Below are positions 25,536-34,571 of a stretch of DNA of 64,000 nt, piece after piece. A program made the position numbers and the translations under genes. Position 1 is the first letter of the stretch; the number at the start of each line of letters is the position of its first letter. The notes below the pieces were generated by a model. It did not search any database. It was given only the letters and a program-made list of their open reading frames with translations, and was not told the origin of the DNA. The stretch comes from Litorimonas haliclonae (GTDB taxonomy: Bacteria; Pseudomonadota; Alphaproteobacteria; Caulobacterales; Maricaulaceae): assembly GCF_965138505.1 (NCBI RefSeq), contig NZ_CBCSCO010000003.1, positions 310,001 to 374,000 on the forward strand. The letters run 5' to 3'.

Positions 25536-26504
25536 ATGCCCCCTTCAAAACAGGATATAAAGACTGGACAGGATATGACGCCGCCGTCCTTTGTGGTTCG
25601 CAATGGCACGAAAATGACCGCGGCTTATGCCGAGTTCTTTTCGCTCAATATCAACCAACACACTAATCACGCCTACGCCAACGGATTGCGTCTATTTTTT
25701 GAGCATTGCGAAAGCCTAGGCATTACGGACGTCCTTGATATCGAGCCTATCCATGTGCAGCATTTCAACATCGCGCAGATTGAAAAAGGCTATGAGAAAT
25801 CAAGCTTACGGCAATACCTTTCAGCCGTGCGCATGTTTTTAGATTCTTGCGTTGTCAGAGGCGTCTTGTCCGTAAATCCGGCCAAAGCCGTGAAACTCCC
25901 GCGTACCACGTCGGGGACAGGCAAGACGCCGGTTATCGTCTCAACACAGGTCCGCCAGATACTCGACAGCATTCCACGCCGCTCTCAGAAAGATCTGCGT
26001 GACCGCGCTTTGATAGGCCTAATGGTTTATTCCTTCTTTCGTATCTCAGCAGCTTTGGCGCTCAAAGTGCGCGATTATGAGCTCCGCGGCGACCAGAGGT
26101 GGCTTGTGGGCGAAGAAAAAGGCTCTAAACGACATGAAATGCCTGTTCACCCGGATTTAGAAGAAATGATGGATGAATATTTGCAGACCACAGGCTTAAT
26201 GAATCAGCCTAACGAATTGATTTTTCAGTCTTCTACGGCGCGTGGAGGCTATCTGACAGGCAAGCCCTTTGACCGCAATTCCTCTTGGCGCATGGTGCGG
26301 AAACGTGCTCTCGCCGCCGGGATACACCGCGATATTGGCAATCATAGCTTTCGCGCAACGGGCATTACGACTTACCTCAATAATGGCGGTAGTTTGGAAG
26401 ACGCGCGCATCATGGCAAATCACTCCAATTCCACGACCACTAAGCTTTACGATCGCACCAAAGATGTGGCTAAGGTGACCGAAATTCAGAGGCTGAAATT
26501 TTAG
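25536..26504 (+). CDS. Tyrosine-type site-specific recombinase
   Basis: Recombinase/integrase of 322 residues that would cut and join DNA through a 3'-phosphotyrosine. The N-terminal SAM-like DNA-binding domain spans about 25-115 (NHAYANGLRLFFEHCESLG). The catalytic residues are visible: Arg in YSFFRISAALALKVRDYE, Lys in EKGSKRHEMPVHP, His-x-x-Arg in NHSFRATGITTYL, His in MANHSNSTTTKLYDR and Tyr in the same segment. The HSFRATGIT form is a group seen in mobile elements and plasmids, not canonical XerC or XerD. The start is ATG 25536 or GTG 25527; no strong ribosome site supports either. It sits just after a dif-like site and may act on it. Confidence 0.85.
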   Translation: MPPSKQDIKTGQDMTPPSFVVRNGTKMTAAYAEFFSLNINQHTNHAYANGLRLFFEHCESLGITDVLDIEPIHVQHFNIAQIEKGYEKSSLRQYLSAVRMFLDSCVVRGVLSVNPAKAVKLPRTTSGTGKTPVIVSTQVRQILDSIPRRSQKDLRDRALIGLMVYSFFRISAALALKVRDYELRGDQRWLVGEEKGSKRHEMPVHPDLEEMMDEYLQTTGLMNQPNELIFQSSTARGGYLTGKPFDRNSSWRMVRKRALAAGIHRDIGNHSFRATGITTYLNNGGSLEDARIMANHSNSTTTKLYDRTKDVAKVTEIQRLKF

Positions 26505-26554
26505 GACTAAAGTTTTAACTCGTTTCCGCGCCCTGAACCGCCTATAGGAACCCT

Positions 26555-27523
26555 ATGAACACGCCGACAGAGATCGCAGAATTTGCCCGCAATATAGTGC
26601 GTCAGGAACGCGACGCCTTGTCTTCCCTGCTGGAGTCCATCGACACGAACACCATATCTCAAGCCGTTGAAATTATTATGAAGTCTGAGGGCTATCTGAT
26701 TGTCGCAGGAGTGGGTAAATCAGGACATGTTGGCCAAAAGCTCGCTGCAAGTTTTGCCTCGACAGGAACGCCTGCTTTTTTCATGCACCCCACAGAAGCC
26801 AGTCACGGCGACCTAGGTATGATTGCCAAGGGCTCTACCCTCCTCGCCCTGTCAAATTCTGGTGAAAGCCGCGAATTAGTAGACGTTCTTGATTACGCCA
26901 AGAAAGAGAAAGTCAAAGTGATCGCTTTGACGTCACGGCCAAACTCTACCTTAGCAAAGGCCGCCACTGTCACCCTATTGCTTCCTCAAGTCGCCGAGGC
27001 TTGCCCCAACGGTTTAGCGCCAACGACATCGACGACAAACACTCTGGCTATGGGAGATGCCTTAGTCGTTTCCGTTATGCAAAAGCGCGGCTTTACGACG
27101 GAAGATTTTGGGCGTCGCCATCCGGGCGGTAAACTTGGCCTACGCTTGCAGAAGGTCTCGGATTGGATGGATCGCACCAAAGCCGGCAACCCATTGATAG
27201 ATCAAAATGCGGATATGACCGAGACGGTCTTGGCCATCACCGAAGGCGGATTGGGGTGTGTCGGAATAACGGATGAAAACGGGGGGTTAATCGGGATTGT
27301 AACGGATGGTGATTTGCGCCGGGCCATGGGGCCAAATTTGTTTGAAATGAGCGCGACGGACATCATGACCCCCGGCCCATTCACCGTTTCAAAAGAGCAG
27401 AGGATGGGAACGGTCGTGGATGAGTTTACCGCCCGCCGTATCGGCAATGCGTTTGTCGTTCAAGATGGAAAACCTCTCGCCTTAGTTGATCTTAAATCTC
27501 TTTTGGCGGCCGGTTATGTCTAG
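26555..27523 (+). CDS. kpsF: KpsF/GutQ-type D-arabinose-5-phosphate isomerase
   Basis: Converts D-ribulose 5-phosphate to D-arabinose 5-phosphate, the first step toward KDO for lipopolysaccharide. Of 322 residues, the first 200 form the SIS sugar-isomerase domain (GVGKSGHVGQKLAASF, EASHGDLGMI, ALSNSGESRELVDVL) and the rest a CBS pair (about 205-320, with GIVTDGDLRRAM and DIMTPGPFTV). The ATG follows the recombinase by 50 bases. It overlaps kdsB by eight bases, so the two are translationally coupled. Confidence 0.93.
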   Translation: MNTPTEIAEFARNIVRQERDALSSLLESIDTNTISQAVEIIMKSEGYLIVAGVGKSGHVGQKLAASFASTGTPAFFMHPTEASHGDLGMIAKGSTLLALSNSGESRELVDVLDYAKKEKVKVIALTSRPNSTLAKAATVTLLLPQVAEACPNGLAPTTSTTNTLAMGDALVVSVMQKRGFTTEDFGRRHPGGKLGLRLQKVSDWMDRTKAGNPLIDQNADMTETVLAITEGGLGCVGITDENGGLIGIVTDGDLRRAMGPNLFEMSATDIMTPGPFTVSKEQRMGTVVDEFTARRIGNAFVVQDGKPLALVDLKSLLAAGYV

Positions 27524-28322
27524 CGCAATTATAGTTCCGGCCCGATACGCTTCGACGCGTTTCCCCGGCAAACCCTTGGCCATTCTGGGCGGCCAGACAA
27601 TGGTCGAACGTACTTACCGGAATGCTCAGAAAGCAGCGGAAGAATTAGACAATTGTGTGGCTCTAGTTGCAACGGATGACGGACGAATTGCGACCCATTG
27701 TAGCGAAGCCGGAATGCAATACGTCATGACCGATCCGGAGCTGCCCTCCGGGAGTGACCGGGCCTTGGCGGCCGTGGAAAGCTATGAGAAGTCGTCCGAA
27801 CAATCGATTGATATGATTGTGAATTTACAGGGGGACGCGCCCTTTACGCCGCCCGGACACGTCATCGCCGTTTTAGACCTTTTAAAAAAGGAGCCCGGTT
27901 TTGATGTCGCTACGCCTTATATCCAACTCACATGGGACGCGTTTGATCAGATGAGGCTCGACAAGGTAGACACGCCGTTTAGTGGCACCAGCGTTGTTTC
28001 GGATGAAAACGGCAAAGCGCTCTGGTTTTCCAAAAACATTCTTCCGGCTATTCGTAAAGAAGAGTCCTTGAGAAAGACCGCTCCCTTATCACCCGTTTGC
28101 CGCCATATCGGGTTATATGCCTATCGCAAGTCAGCCTTAGAAAAGTTCGTCTCATTGCCGCAAGGACATTGGGAGCAATTAGAAGGGCTTGAGCAATTAC
28201 GCTGCCTTGAGAACGGATTGTCAATTGGCTGCGTCAAGGTCGAGCCCTCAGAAGTTGCGATATCAGGTATCGATACGCCTGAAGACCTCCGCCGGGCCGA
28301 AGCTATTTTGGCGCATTTATGA
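27516..28322 (+). CDS. kdsB: KdsB, CMP-KDO synthetase
   Basis: 3-deoxy-manno-octulosonate cytidylyltransferase that activates KDO with CTP for lipid A glycosylation, 268 residues. It starts with SSAIIVPARYASTRFPGKPL, the nucleotide-binding signature, and includes DMIVNLQGDAPF and CRHIGLYAYRK. The ATG at 27516 lies inside the kpsF end (overlap of eight bases); the frame extends to 27486 without support. The stop overlaps the next start as ATGA. The QGDAPF form, where many KdsB have QGDEPL, is a notable variant. Confidence 0.92.
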   Translation: MSSAIIVPARYASTRFPGKPLAILGGQTMVERTYRNAQKAAEELDNCVALVATDDGRIATHCSEAGMQYVMTDPELPSGSDRALAAVESYEKSSEQSIDMIVNLQGDAPFTPPGHVIAVLDLLKKEPGFDVATPYIQLTWDAFDQMRLDKVDTPFSGTSVVSDENGKALWFSKNILPAIRKEESLRKTAPLSPVCRHIGLYAYRKSALEKFVSLPQGHWEQLEGLEQLRCLENGLSIGCVKVEPSEVAISGIDTPEDLRRAEAILAHL

Positions 28323-28927
28323 CTAAGACGCTCTACATCGTCCGACACGGGAATACCTTTGATAAGGGCGACGAAATATTGCGTGTCGGCGGCCGAACAG
28401 ATTTACCTCTTTCGCAAAGTGGACAAGCACAAGCCGAAGCCTTAGCCGAGGCCTTCAAAAACGTGCCTTTGGACGCCTGTTTCAGCTCCCCTTTGAAACG
28501 CACCATGCGAACGGCAGAGGCTATTTGCCAAGACCATAACTTGAAAATTCGAAATGCCGAATTCTTGCGGGAGATTGACTACGGCCCCGACGAAGGAAAA
28601 CCCGAACAAGAGGTTATCGCGCGAATAGGCGAACAGGCTCTGCAGGATTGGGAAGTTGACACCGTCGTTCCGAATGGCTGGAACATAGACCCAAAATATT
28701 ACCGTACCCATTGGGCAAAATTCATTGCATCGCTAGAAAGCCCAAACACCGTGGTTGTCACAAGCAACGGTGTCGCCCGTTTCCTGCTGGACGCATTGTC
28801 TTTGACCGTAGAAACCAGAAAAATGAAAACCGGAGGCGTGTCAAAATTGAATGAGGTAAACGGAAATTGGACCCTACAATATTGGGGCGTCAGGCCGCCT
28901 TTTGATCCGCCATTAGAGGCAGAATAA
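28319..28927 (+). CDS. Histidine phosphatase family protein
   Basis: Phosphoglycerate-mutase-like phosphatase of 202 residues. The catalytic RHG box is Arg9-His10-Gly11 in LYIVRHGNTF, with the second Arg region FSSPLKRTMRTAEAI and VVVTSNGVARFLLDAL near the second His position, where His is replaced (usual form VSHG). It overlaps kdsB by four bases, so it is coupled to the KDO genes. No kdsC-type KDO-8-phosphate phosphatase is in the window, so this enzyme may act on a KDO-pathway or another sugar phosphate; that is inference. Its end overlaps the convergent MBL gene by 38 bases. Confidence 0.82.
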   Translation: MTKTLYIVRHGNTFDKGDEILRVGGRTDLPLSQSGQAQAEALAEAFKNVPLDACFSSPLKRTMRTAEAICQDHNLKIRNAEFLREIDYGPDEGKPEQEVIARIGEQALQDWEVDTVVPNGWNIDPKYYRTHWAKFIASLESPNTVVVTSNGVARFLLDALSLTVETRKMKTGGVSKLNEVNGNWTLQYWGVRPPFDPPLEAE

Positions 28928-29735
28928 TTTCCATCCCGTCATAGGCCGGAACCGCCATAGGCGGTAATTCGGCCTTCAAAGTCTCGTAATCCATATCGAT
29001 ATGCAGGTTTGTCAGAATGCCTTGTCTGGCTCGAACTCGCGCCAACCAGGACAAAGATTTGTCTGTATTGGCATGTGTTGGATGTGCATTATAACGGAGG
29101 CTATCAACGATGAATGTATCAATATCGGCTAAAGCCTCAATCGCCTCTTCCGGCACGTCCCAGACATCCGGGGCGTAGCCAAGTTTGTCGTCAAAGATGA
29201 ATCCGAGCGAGCTAGTCGGCCCGTGGCTAACTTCGAAAACATCGAGCGTCAGTGTGCCGCCCGGTCCGTCTATTTCAACCTTGTCTCCGCTTTTCATCAG
29301 CGGCTGAAGCACTAGAATTGGAGGGTGTACTCGCCCGTCAGGCATTTCAAAGCAATACTCAAACCGGGTATGAACATGGTCTTTGGTATTTTGATCCATA
29401 TAGGTCGGAATTTGTGTCCGCATCCGATAAGCAACGGCTCGTAAGTCATCAATACCGTGGCTTTGATCCGCATGTTCATGAGTGAAGACCACAGCGTCGA
29501 GTCGTTTGATATTAGCCGCTAGGAATTGCTCTCGAAGATCGGGACTCGTATCAACTACGATAGCCGTACGGTTTTCCGGCACAGGCATGTCCTCACCGTC
29601 CCAATATTCGACATAGAGCGAGGAACGGGAGCGTTTATTTTTTTGATTGGATGGGTCGCAAAACCCCCAATCACCGCCCACACGCGGAACCCCGCCTGAG
29701 GATCCGCAGCCAAGAATAACAGCTCTCAACCCCAT
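28890..29735 (-). CDS. MBL-fold metallo-hydrolase (PhnP-like)
   Basis: Metallo-beta-lactamase-fold phosphodiesterase of 281 residues. It has the opening LGCGSSGGVPR and the metal box THEHADQSHGIDDLR at about 85-99, with His86, His88 and Asp90; Gln91 stands where many relatives have the second His of HxHxDH, and later His residues (SHGP, HAN, HID) complete the site. The start ATG 29735 overlaps the tatD end by 10 bases and gives the family N-terminus; a longer frame would run deep into tatD. The MBL gene directly after tatD is a conserved alphaproteobacterial neighbour pair; the substrate is unknown. Confidence 0.88.
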   Translation of the reverse strand: MGLRAVILGCGSSGGVPRVGGDWGFCDPSNQKNKRSRSSLYVEYWDGEDMPVPENRTAIVVDTSPDLREQFLAANIKRLDAVVFTHEHADQSHGIDDLRAVAYRMRTQIPTYMDQNTKDHVHTRFEYCFEMPDGRVHPPILVLQPLMKSGDKVEIDGPGGTLTLDVFEVSHGPTSSLGFIFDDKLGYAPDVWDVPEEAIEALADIDTFIVDSLRYNAHPTHANTDKSLSWLARVRARQGILTNLHIDMDYETLKAELPPMAVPAYDGMEIILPLMADQKAA

Positions 29736-30517
29736 AGCTCTGCCCTGTCTGCTTTTTGAAAGAGATTGAAGAAGGCGTCGGTTGTCCGTTTTGCTGTGTC
29801 CTCGAATGACCATCCTTTGACGTCGGCAAGGCCTTGGCAAACTTCTTTTACATAAGCGGGTTCATTTCGGCGTCCCCTATACGGAACAGGCGCTAGGTAA
29901 GGGCAGTCCGTTTCAATCATGATGCGGTCTTCTGGCATGACGTCGATAATGGCGCGCACGTCATGGGCATTCTTGAATGTCACAATTCCTGACACCGAAA
30001 AATAGCATCCCATTGCGTCCGCATCTTTCGCCAGCTCCGGTCCGGACGTATAGCAGTGCATCAAGGCAGGAAATGCTCCTTTTGCCATTTCACGATCAAG
30101 AGTCTTCATCATCAATTTGTCGGCTTCACGCGTATGAATTATTAGCGGGATTTGTAGCTCTCGCGCAGCGTCAATGTGAGCCTGAAAATTGAAAACTTGC
30201 TCCGCTTCGGAGCTGTAGCCATAGTGAAAGTCGTAACCTGTCTCGCCAATGCCGATGACTTTGGGGTGCTTAGCCATTTTGACCAGCTCTTCCGCCGTAA
30301 TTTCAGGATTGTCTTTGGCGTCATGAGGATGCGTTCCGACACTAGCCCAGATCCCGTCCGAACGCTTGGCAACATCTAGTGTGGCTTCAAAGTCTTTGAT
30401 ATTACAGCAAATGTTGAGAAGCCCGCTCACGCCTGCTTCTTTCGCCCTGACTATAACCTCTGGCAGATCATCGGCGAATTTCTCCCCGTGCAAATTGACA
30501 TGACTATCAATCAACAT
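29726..30517 (-). CDS. tatD: TatD family metal-dependent hydrolase
   Basis: TIM-barrel metal-dependent DNase-type hydrolase of 263 residues. Visible are GIGETGYDFHYG, IPLIIHTREAD, ALMHCYTSG and IETDCPYLAPVPYRGRRNEP, all typical of TatD. The first metal motif, normally HxH in DSHCHLD-like form, reads DSHVNLH, so the second His is Asn8, with His10 two residues on. The gene lies directly after holB with its start touching the holB stop. In many relatives metG lies between holB and tatD; it is missing here. Confidence 0.92.
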   Translation of the reverse strand: MLIDSHVNLHGEKFADDLPEVIVRAKEAGVSGLLNICCNIKDFEATLDVAKRSDGIWASVGTHPHDAKDNPEITAEELVKMAKHPKVIGIGETGYDFHYGYSSEAEQVFNFQAHIDAARELQIPLIIHTREADKLMMKTLDREMAKGAFPALMHCYTSGPELAKDADAMGCYFSVSGIVTFKNAHDVRAIIDVMPEDRIMIETDCPYLAPVPYRGRRNEPAYVKEVCQGLADVKGWSFEDTAKRTTDAFFNLFQKADRAELWG

Positions 30518-31581
30518 CAGGCGGCTCTCACGGCGCTTAAAGTGTTGAGCATGGTACCGGTTTTATCTGTATTGATTGCTGCCTCGACAGATTTCTGATC
30601 TCGAACAAGAGACCATGCGGAAATCCACTTATCCGAACTTTTGGTCAAATTCGGCGGTTCAAATGCCCCCTCCCACACACCTGTTTGCGAGTACATCGCG
30701 CAGTGCTGGATAGAATCTTCCAAAACATCCCAAAACAATGCTCTTGAGACCGCCGAGTTCTGCGGCGCTAGAGATTTCGCTATCGACATATCGATGCTGT
30801 CTTGCCCGCCAGCCAGAGACGCAAGAAACCGTTTCAAAGGCATCAGAACTTCTTTGGCGTTTTGCGCCAAGGCGACCGCTTTGCCCGGGCCGCCGCGGCT
30901 TAATACGGCGCAGGCTTGAATAAGGTCAGGAGAGGCGTCCCCCTGCTTTTTCAACCAGTTCTTGATGTCACCTCTCGGAACGGGTTTAAGAGCAACACTC
31001 AAACATCTAGATCGGATGGTAGGTAGAAGGCGACCCGGTGACGACGACAGGAGGATCATGACAGTCCGTTTGGGTGGTTCTTCGAGCATTTTCAGCAGGG
31101 CATTTTCGGCATTGCTGTTCAAATCATCTGCTGTGTCAATAATGACAACTCGCCGTTCTTTATCTTCGGCCGCTGTTCCTTGTAGAAAGCCTCCGATAGA
31201 CCGAATGGCATCGACTGGTATGTCTTGCTTGAACTTCTTGGTTTTCTTATCCCAAGGCCTATTCACGACGAAAAGATTGCCATGGCCTCGGGCTTGAACA
31301 CGTTGTGCCACAGGGTCAGAAGATGGAATATTGAGACTACCCTCCATCAACGACTCGCCGCCCAAGAGCGACCTTGCCATACGATAGGCAATTGTGGCCT
31401 TCCCGACGCCTGGCGGCCCGGTTATCAACCAAGCGTGATGGAGACGCCCAGAGTCTTTTGCTTCGATGAACTTCCGTTCTGCATCCGCGTGACCAAGCAA
31501 ATCATATGTTTCGCGAGGGTGTAAACATCCTGGCGCGCGATCCGACTCTGGCAGGTCTTCAGTTTCGAAGCCCTTCGCCAC
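30517..31581 (-). CDS. holB: DNA polymerase III delta-prime subunit
   Basis: Clamp-loader subunit, 354 residues. It has an AAA+ fold with Walker A region GPPGVGKATIAYRMA (about 54-68) and the SRC motif in TIRSRCLSVALKP. The start is a GTG directly after the tmk stop, and the ATG of tatD touches its stop, so tmk-holB-tatD form a tight operon. The N-terminal extension (about 40 residues, with a CLHPRETYDLLGHADAE segment) is normal in alphaproteobacteria. Confidence 0.95.
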   Translation of the reverse strand: MAKGFETEDLPESDRAPGCLHPRETYDLLGHADAERKFIEAKDSGRLHHAWLITGPPGVGKATIAYRMARSLLGGESLMEGSLNIPSSDPVAQRVQARGHGNLFVVNRPWDKKTKKFKQDIPVDAIRSIGGFLQGTAAEDKERRVVIIDTADDLNSNAENALLKMLEEPPKRTVMILLSSSPGRLLPTIRSRCLSVALKPVPRGDIKNWLKKQGDASPDLIQACAVLSRGGPGKAVALAQNAKEVLMPLKRFLASLAGGQDSIDMSIAKSLAPQNSAVSRALFWDVLEDSIQHCAMYSQTGVWEGAFEPPNLTKSSDKWISAWSLVRDQKSVEAAINTDKTGTMLNTLSAVRAA

Positions 31582-32241
31582 CTAAGACTCCGCGCCGCCC
31601 AATTTGCCGGCGAGTTGGGGGTATCGTGTCGTGAGGGCGTGAATGATACGGTTATGAATATTATCCCGACTTCCGCCTGCATCTAACGTAAAGACCCGCT
31701 CGGCGTTGTCATTGGCAATATCTAAGAACGCTTCCCGCAGAGTATTGTGGAAATCAATTCCCTCTCGGTCAAAACGAGACATTTCTTCACCGCGAGTTTC
31801 AACACGCTTTTGCGCCATGATCGGATCAATATCGAAGAGGATTGTCATGTCGGGCTGAAAGTTACCCATAACTGCAGCGTGAACAGCCTTTACGCGGTCA
31901 GGGCCCAGTCCTCGAGCGTATCCCTGATAAGCAAGGCTAGAGTCTGCAAATCGATCACTAACTACCCAGACGCCCCGCTCCAGAGCAGGCTTAATAAGTT
32001 TTTCAATATGATCCAAACGCGCTGCATACATCAACAGGAGCTCAGTCATCCCTGACCACCGCTCTTCTGTCCCGGAGAGCACCAAATCCCGAATAGCTTC
32101 AGCGCCAAAAGTTCCGCCTGGCTCACGAGTCATGAGCGTTTCGACGCCCGCGCTTTGTAAGGCATCACAGAGACGTTTGGCTTGGGTCGTTTTCCCCGCG
32201 CCTTCACCGCCTTCAAATGTTATAAACTGACCTCGTTCCAT
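31582..32241 (-). CDS. tmk: Thymidylate kinase
   Basis: Phosphorylates dTMP to dTDP. The 219-residue protein has the P-loop FEGGEGAGKTTQAKRL (about residues 9-24), the DR(Y/F) dTMP motif in VVSDRFADSSLAYQG, and the lid region. The ATG lies four bases after the stop of the upstream carboxypeptidase gene, and holB follows without spacing. Confidence 0.96.
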   Translation of the reverse strand: MERGQFITFEGGEGAGKTTQAKRLCDALQSAGVETLMTREPGGTFGAEAIRDLVLSGTEERWSGMTELLLMYAARLDHIEKLIKPALERGVWVVSDRFADSSLAYQGYARGLGPDRVKAVHAAVMGNFQPDMTILFDIDPIMAQKRVETRGEEMSRFDREGIDFHNTLREAFLDIANDNAERVFTLDAGGSRDNIHNRIIHALTTRYPQLAGKLGGAES

Positions 32242-32244
32242 GAT

Positions 32245-33390
32245 TTAGCCCCTGATAGTTTTCAACAGAGAGGCCCAAGCTTTCCCGACCCCGGACAGTT
32301 CATCGATATCTTCAGCGGCTATGGCTGTAACAGTTTTGAGTTCTGTATCGCCGTCATAAATTACGATTTCGCCGAGTTCATCGCCCGCTTTAATGGGGGC
32401 AACCGCTGTTTTAGCATGGAGCTCAGACCGAAGACCTGGGCGGTTGATCCGAGCCAGGCCAATTTTAACAGGCTCCGCAGTCGTTACGCCAACTTTAGAC
32501 GCCTTACCCATATAGACGTCGACTTCGGCAATACGGTCGGCGGGTTTGAAAACATCATAAATTTTAAACTGAGTGAATGCGGCCGTCATCAGTGTAATCG
32601 CTGTGTTGCGGCGCTCTGCCATACTATCAGTGCCGTTTAACACTACGATGCGGCGTTCTCCGTCACGTTCTGCGGAGCCGACGAGGCCGTAGCCGGAAAT
32701 TTCAGTGTGACCTGTTTTCAATCCGTCTGCACCCGTGAACCGCCCCAAAAGGGGATTTCTGTTGCCTTGCTTTATTCCGTTCCAAGTGAAGTCTCGAATA
32801 TCATAGAGTTTGTAATATTCAGGGAATTCCCGAATTGTATATTCGGCCAGTTTTGCCAGATCTAACGCACTGATTTCATGGCCCGGGTCTGGCCATCCCG
32901 TTGAATTCACAAAGTTAGCGCTATTCATTCCGAGCTCATGCGCGCGAGAGGTCATGCGTGCGGCAAACGCGCTTTCCGAGCCGGCCAAGCCTTCGGCGAG
33001 CACGATACACGCATCGTTCCCCGATTGAGTAATAACACCGTGTAAAAGGTCCTCGACCCGCACCATAGAATGAAGCTTCAGAAACATAGTGGAAGAGCCG
33101 GATTTTGCGCCGCCACGACGCCAAGCCTCTTCGCTAACAGGGAATTCAGAATCCATCGTAATGTCGCCGGCCTTTAAGGCCTCGAACACCATAAGGGCTG
33201 TCATAATTTTCGTCATGGAAGCCGGGGGCATTGGTTTTTCAGCGTCTTTTTTAAATAGGACTTCCTGGCTATTAAAATCGTAAATTACGGCATGAGGGGC
33301 GTCGGTTTGAAACCCAGTTGCCCCAGCTTGCGCAAGCGCAGCCGTAGGAATTAACAGACCAGTGAGAAGGAGCGAGGAAAAGAAACGCAT
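32245..33390 (-). CDS. D-alanyl-D-alanine carboxypeptidase (PBP5/6 class)
   Basis: Low-molecular-weight penicillin-binding protein that trims the terminal D-Ala of peptidoglycan stem peptides, 381 residues. It has a signal peptide (MRFFSSLLLTGLLIPTAALAQ), the active-site serine in Ser58-Met-Thr-Lys61, SGN in TQSGNDACIVLAE, and KTG in DGLKTGHTE. The C-terminal domain (about 280-381) is the PBP5-type beta domain. The start is placed at ATG 33390; a start three codons earlier has no advantage. It lies after rlpA and before tmk, a conserved alphaproteobacterial order. Confidence 0.93.
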   Translation of the reverse strand: MRFFSSLLLTGLLIPTAALAQAGATGFQTDAPHAVIYDFNSQEVLFKKDAEKPMPPASMTKIMTALMVFEALKAGDITMDSEFPVSEEAWRRGGAKSGSSTMFLKLHSMVRVEDLLHGVITQSGNDACIVLAEGLAGSESAFAARMTSRAHELGMNSANFVNSTGWPDPGHEISALDLAKLAEYTIREFPEYYKLYDIRDFTWNGIKQGNRNPLLGRFTGADGLKTGHTEISGYGLVGSAERDGERRIVVLNGTDSMAERRNTAITLMTAAFTQFKIYDVFKPADRIAEVDVYMGKASKVGVTTAEPVKIGLARINRPGLRSELHAKTAVAPIKAGDELGEIVIYDGDTELKTVTAIAAEDIDELSGVGKAWASLLKTIRG

Positions 33391-33429
33391 AAAGACCAAA
33401 TATCCCGATTAATCATAGGGGAGAGAATC

Positions 33430-33456
33430 AAAAAAAGGCGCCCAAAAGAGCACCTT
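33430..33456 (-). terminator. Terminator-like hairpin after rlpA
   Basis: Read on the minus strand, AAGGTGC pairs with GCGCCTT (one wobble pair) around an eight-base loop and runs into T residues. In plus coordinates the arms are 33450-33456 and 33435-33441, with the A run from 33430. It lies 60 bases after the rlpA stop. Confidence 0.55.
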
Positions 33457-33515
33457 AGTTTATTCTCACAGCTTTAGGGCAACCGCAAGGCCGCGCTGCG
33501 GTCCAAGTGAGGTGT

Positions 33516-34541
33516 TTAGTCTTTTGTTTGATAAGTCCTGCGGTTTACGGCCGGAATAAATTGAGCTTCGCTATTCTCACTCTTTGCCATCCGGATCGGA
33601 CCTTTAATCGTTAGCGTCACTTGTCCGTCAGATTCAGGCACGCTGGCATTTGGAGCAGGAATCGGAGCAGACGGCGCAATAGGTGAATTATAATCTTGCG
33701 CATCACGAGAGCGATCTATCTCGAAATAGTCGCGTTCTTGATATTCTTTCGGTGCTATTGGCGTAGCGTCTTTGGGGTTTGAAAATGGCATCGCCTTTGG
33801 GGTCGGAGCCTCGACTGTCAAAGAGGGAGCCTCGAATACGGGAGGTAGCGATTGAGCGCTCTGGTGAGCGGCGTTCGGATCCGCAGGACCCACATAACGA
33901 ACTCTAACTCGCGCCGTTCCGTTTTGAGTGTATCCCAAAATTTTCGCCGAAGCTTCGGACAAGTCGATAATCCGACCCGAAACAAAGGGACCGCGGTCAT
34001 TTATTCGGACGGTAAGCGTCCGGCCATTGGCCAAGTTCTCAACGTGAACCATTGAATTCATTGGCAATGTTTTATGGGCTGCGGTCAGGTCGTTCTTATT
34101 GAATATCTCTCCGCTTGCAGTAGGGCGGCCATGATATCTGGCGCCATACCAAGAGGCTAAACCAGACTTGTCATATTTAGGTTCGTGCTTTGGCACATAA
34201 GTTGAACCCGCCATCTTATAAGGCTGCCCAACTTTTTGATGCGAATAGAGATCTTCATCTACATCGCTCGGATTAAATTTTGGTCCTCTTGGAGATATTG
34301 CCTGAGGCAAGTAAGGGGACGGTGCACTTTGCAATGTGGACGGACGACGATGTTGAATACTATTTGGCGCAGACGGCATTTCCAGAGACGCATATTTGGT
34401 GACGCCCTGTTCCATTTTATACGTAATAGGCGCAGCTTCCGAGACTTTGACAACATTGGTCGAAGCGCACGCACTTAAAGTTATCATCATCAAGGCGGAA
34501 ATGCTCATCTTTAAAAGTCTCTTCTGTCTTACCGTTTTCAT
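33516..34541 (-). CDS. rlpA: RlpA family septal-ring lipoprotein
   Basis: Predicted lytic transglycosylase-like lipoprotein, 341 residues. The lipobox ITLSAC follows a basic start with a hydrophobic core. The double-psi beta-barrel is clear: ASWYGARYHGRPTASGEIF, LTAAHKTLPMNS, VRINDRGPFVSGRIIDLS. Before it is a Pro/Ser-rich stretch, and after it about 120 residues without a SPOR domain, unlike E. coli RlpA. The start at ATG 34541 is chosen because it places the lysines just before the lipobox; a start ten codons earlier is possible. It leads the operon of wall and replication genes. Confidence 0.88.
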   Translation of the reverse strand: MKTVRQKRLLKMSISALMMITLSACASTNVVKVSEAAPITYKMEQGVTKYASLEMPSAPNSIQHRRPSTLQSAPSPYLPQAISPRGPKFNPSDVDEDLYSHQKVGQPYKMAGSTYVPKHEPKYDKSGLASWYGARYHGRPTASGEIFNKNDLTAAHKTLPMNSMVHVENLANGRTLTVRINDRGPFVSGRIIDLSEASAKILGYTQNGTARVRVRYVGPADPNAAHQSAQSLPPVFEAPSLTVEAPTPKAMPFSNPKDATPIAPKEYQERDYFEIDRSRDAQDYNSPIAPSAPIPAPNASVPESDGQVTLTIKGPIRMAKSENSEAQFIPAVNRRTYQTKD

Positions 34542-34571
34542 TCTCTTACCCACTTTCACTGTGATGGCCAA

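Noticed and set aside
29736..29840. Longer start for the MBL hydrolase
   Set aside because: It would run 115 bases into tatD and adds basic, unconserved sequence before the normal family start.
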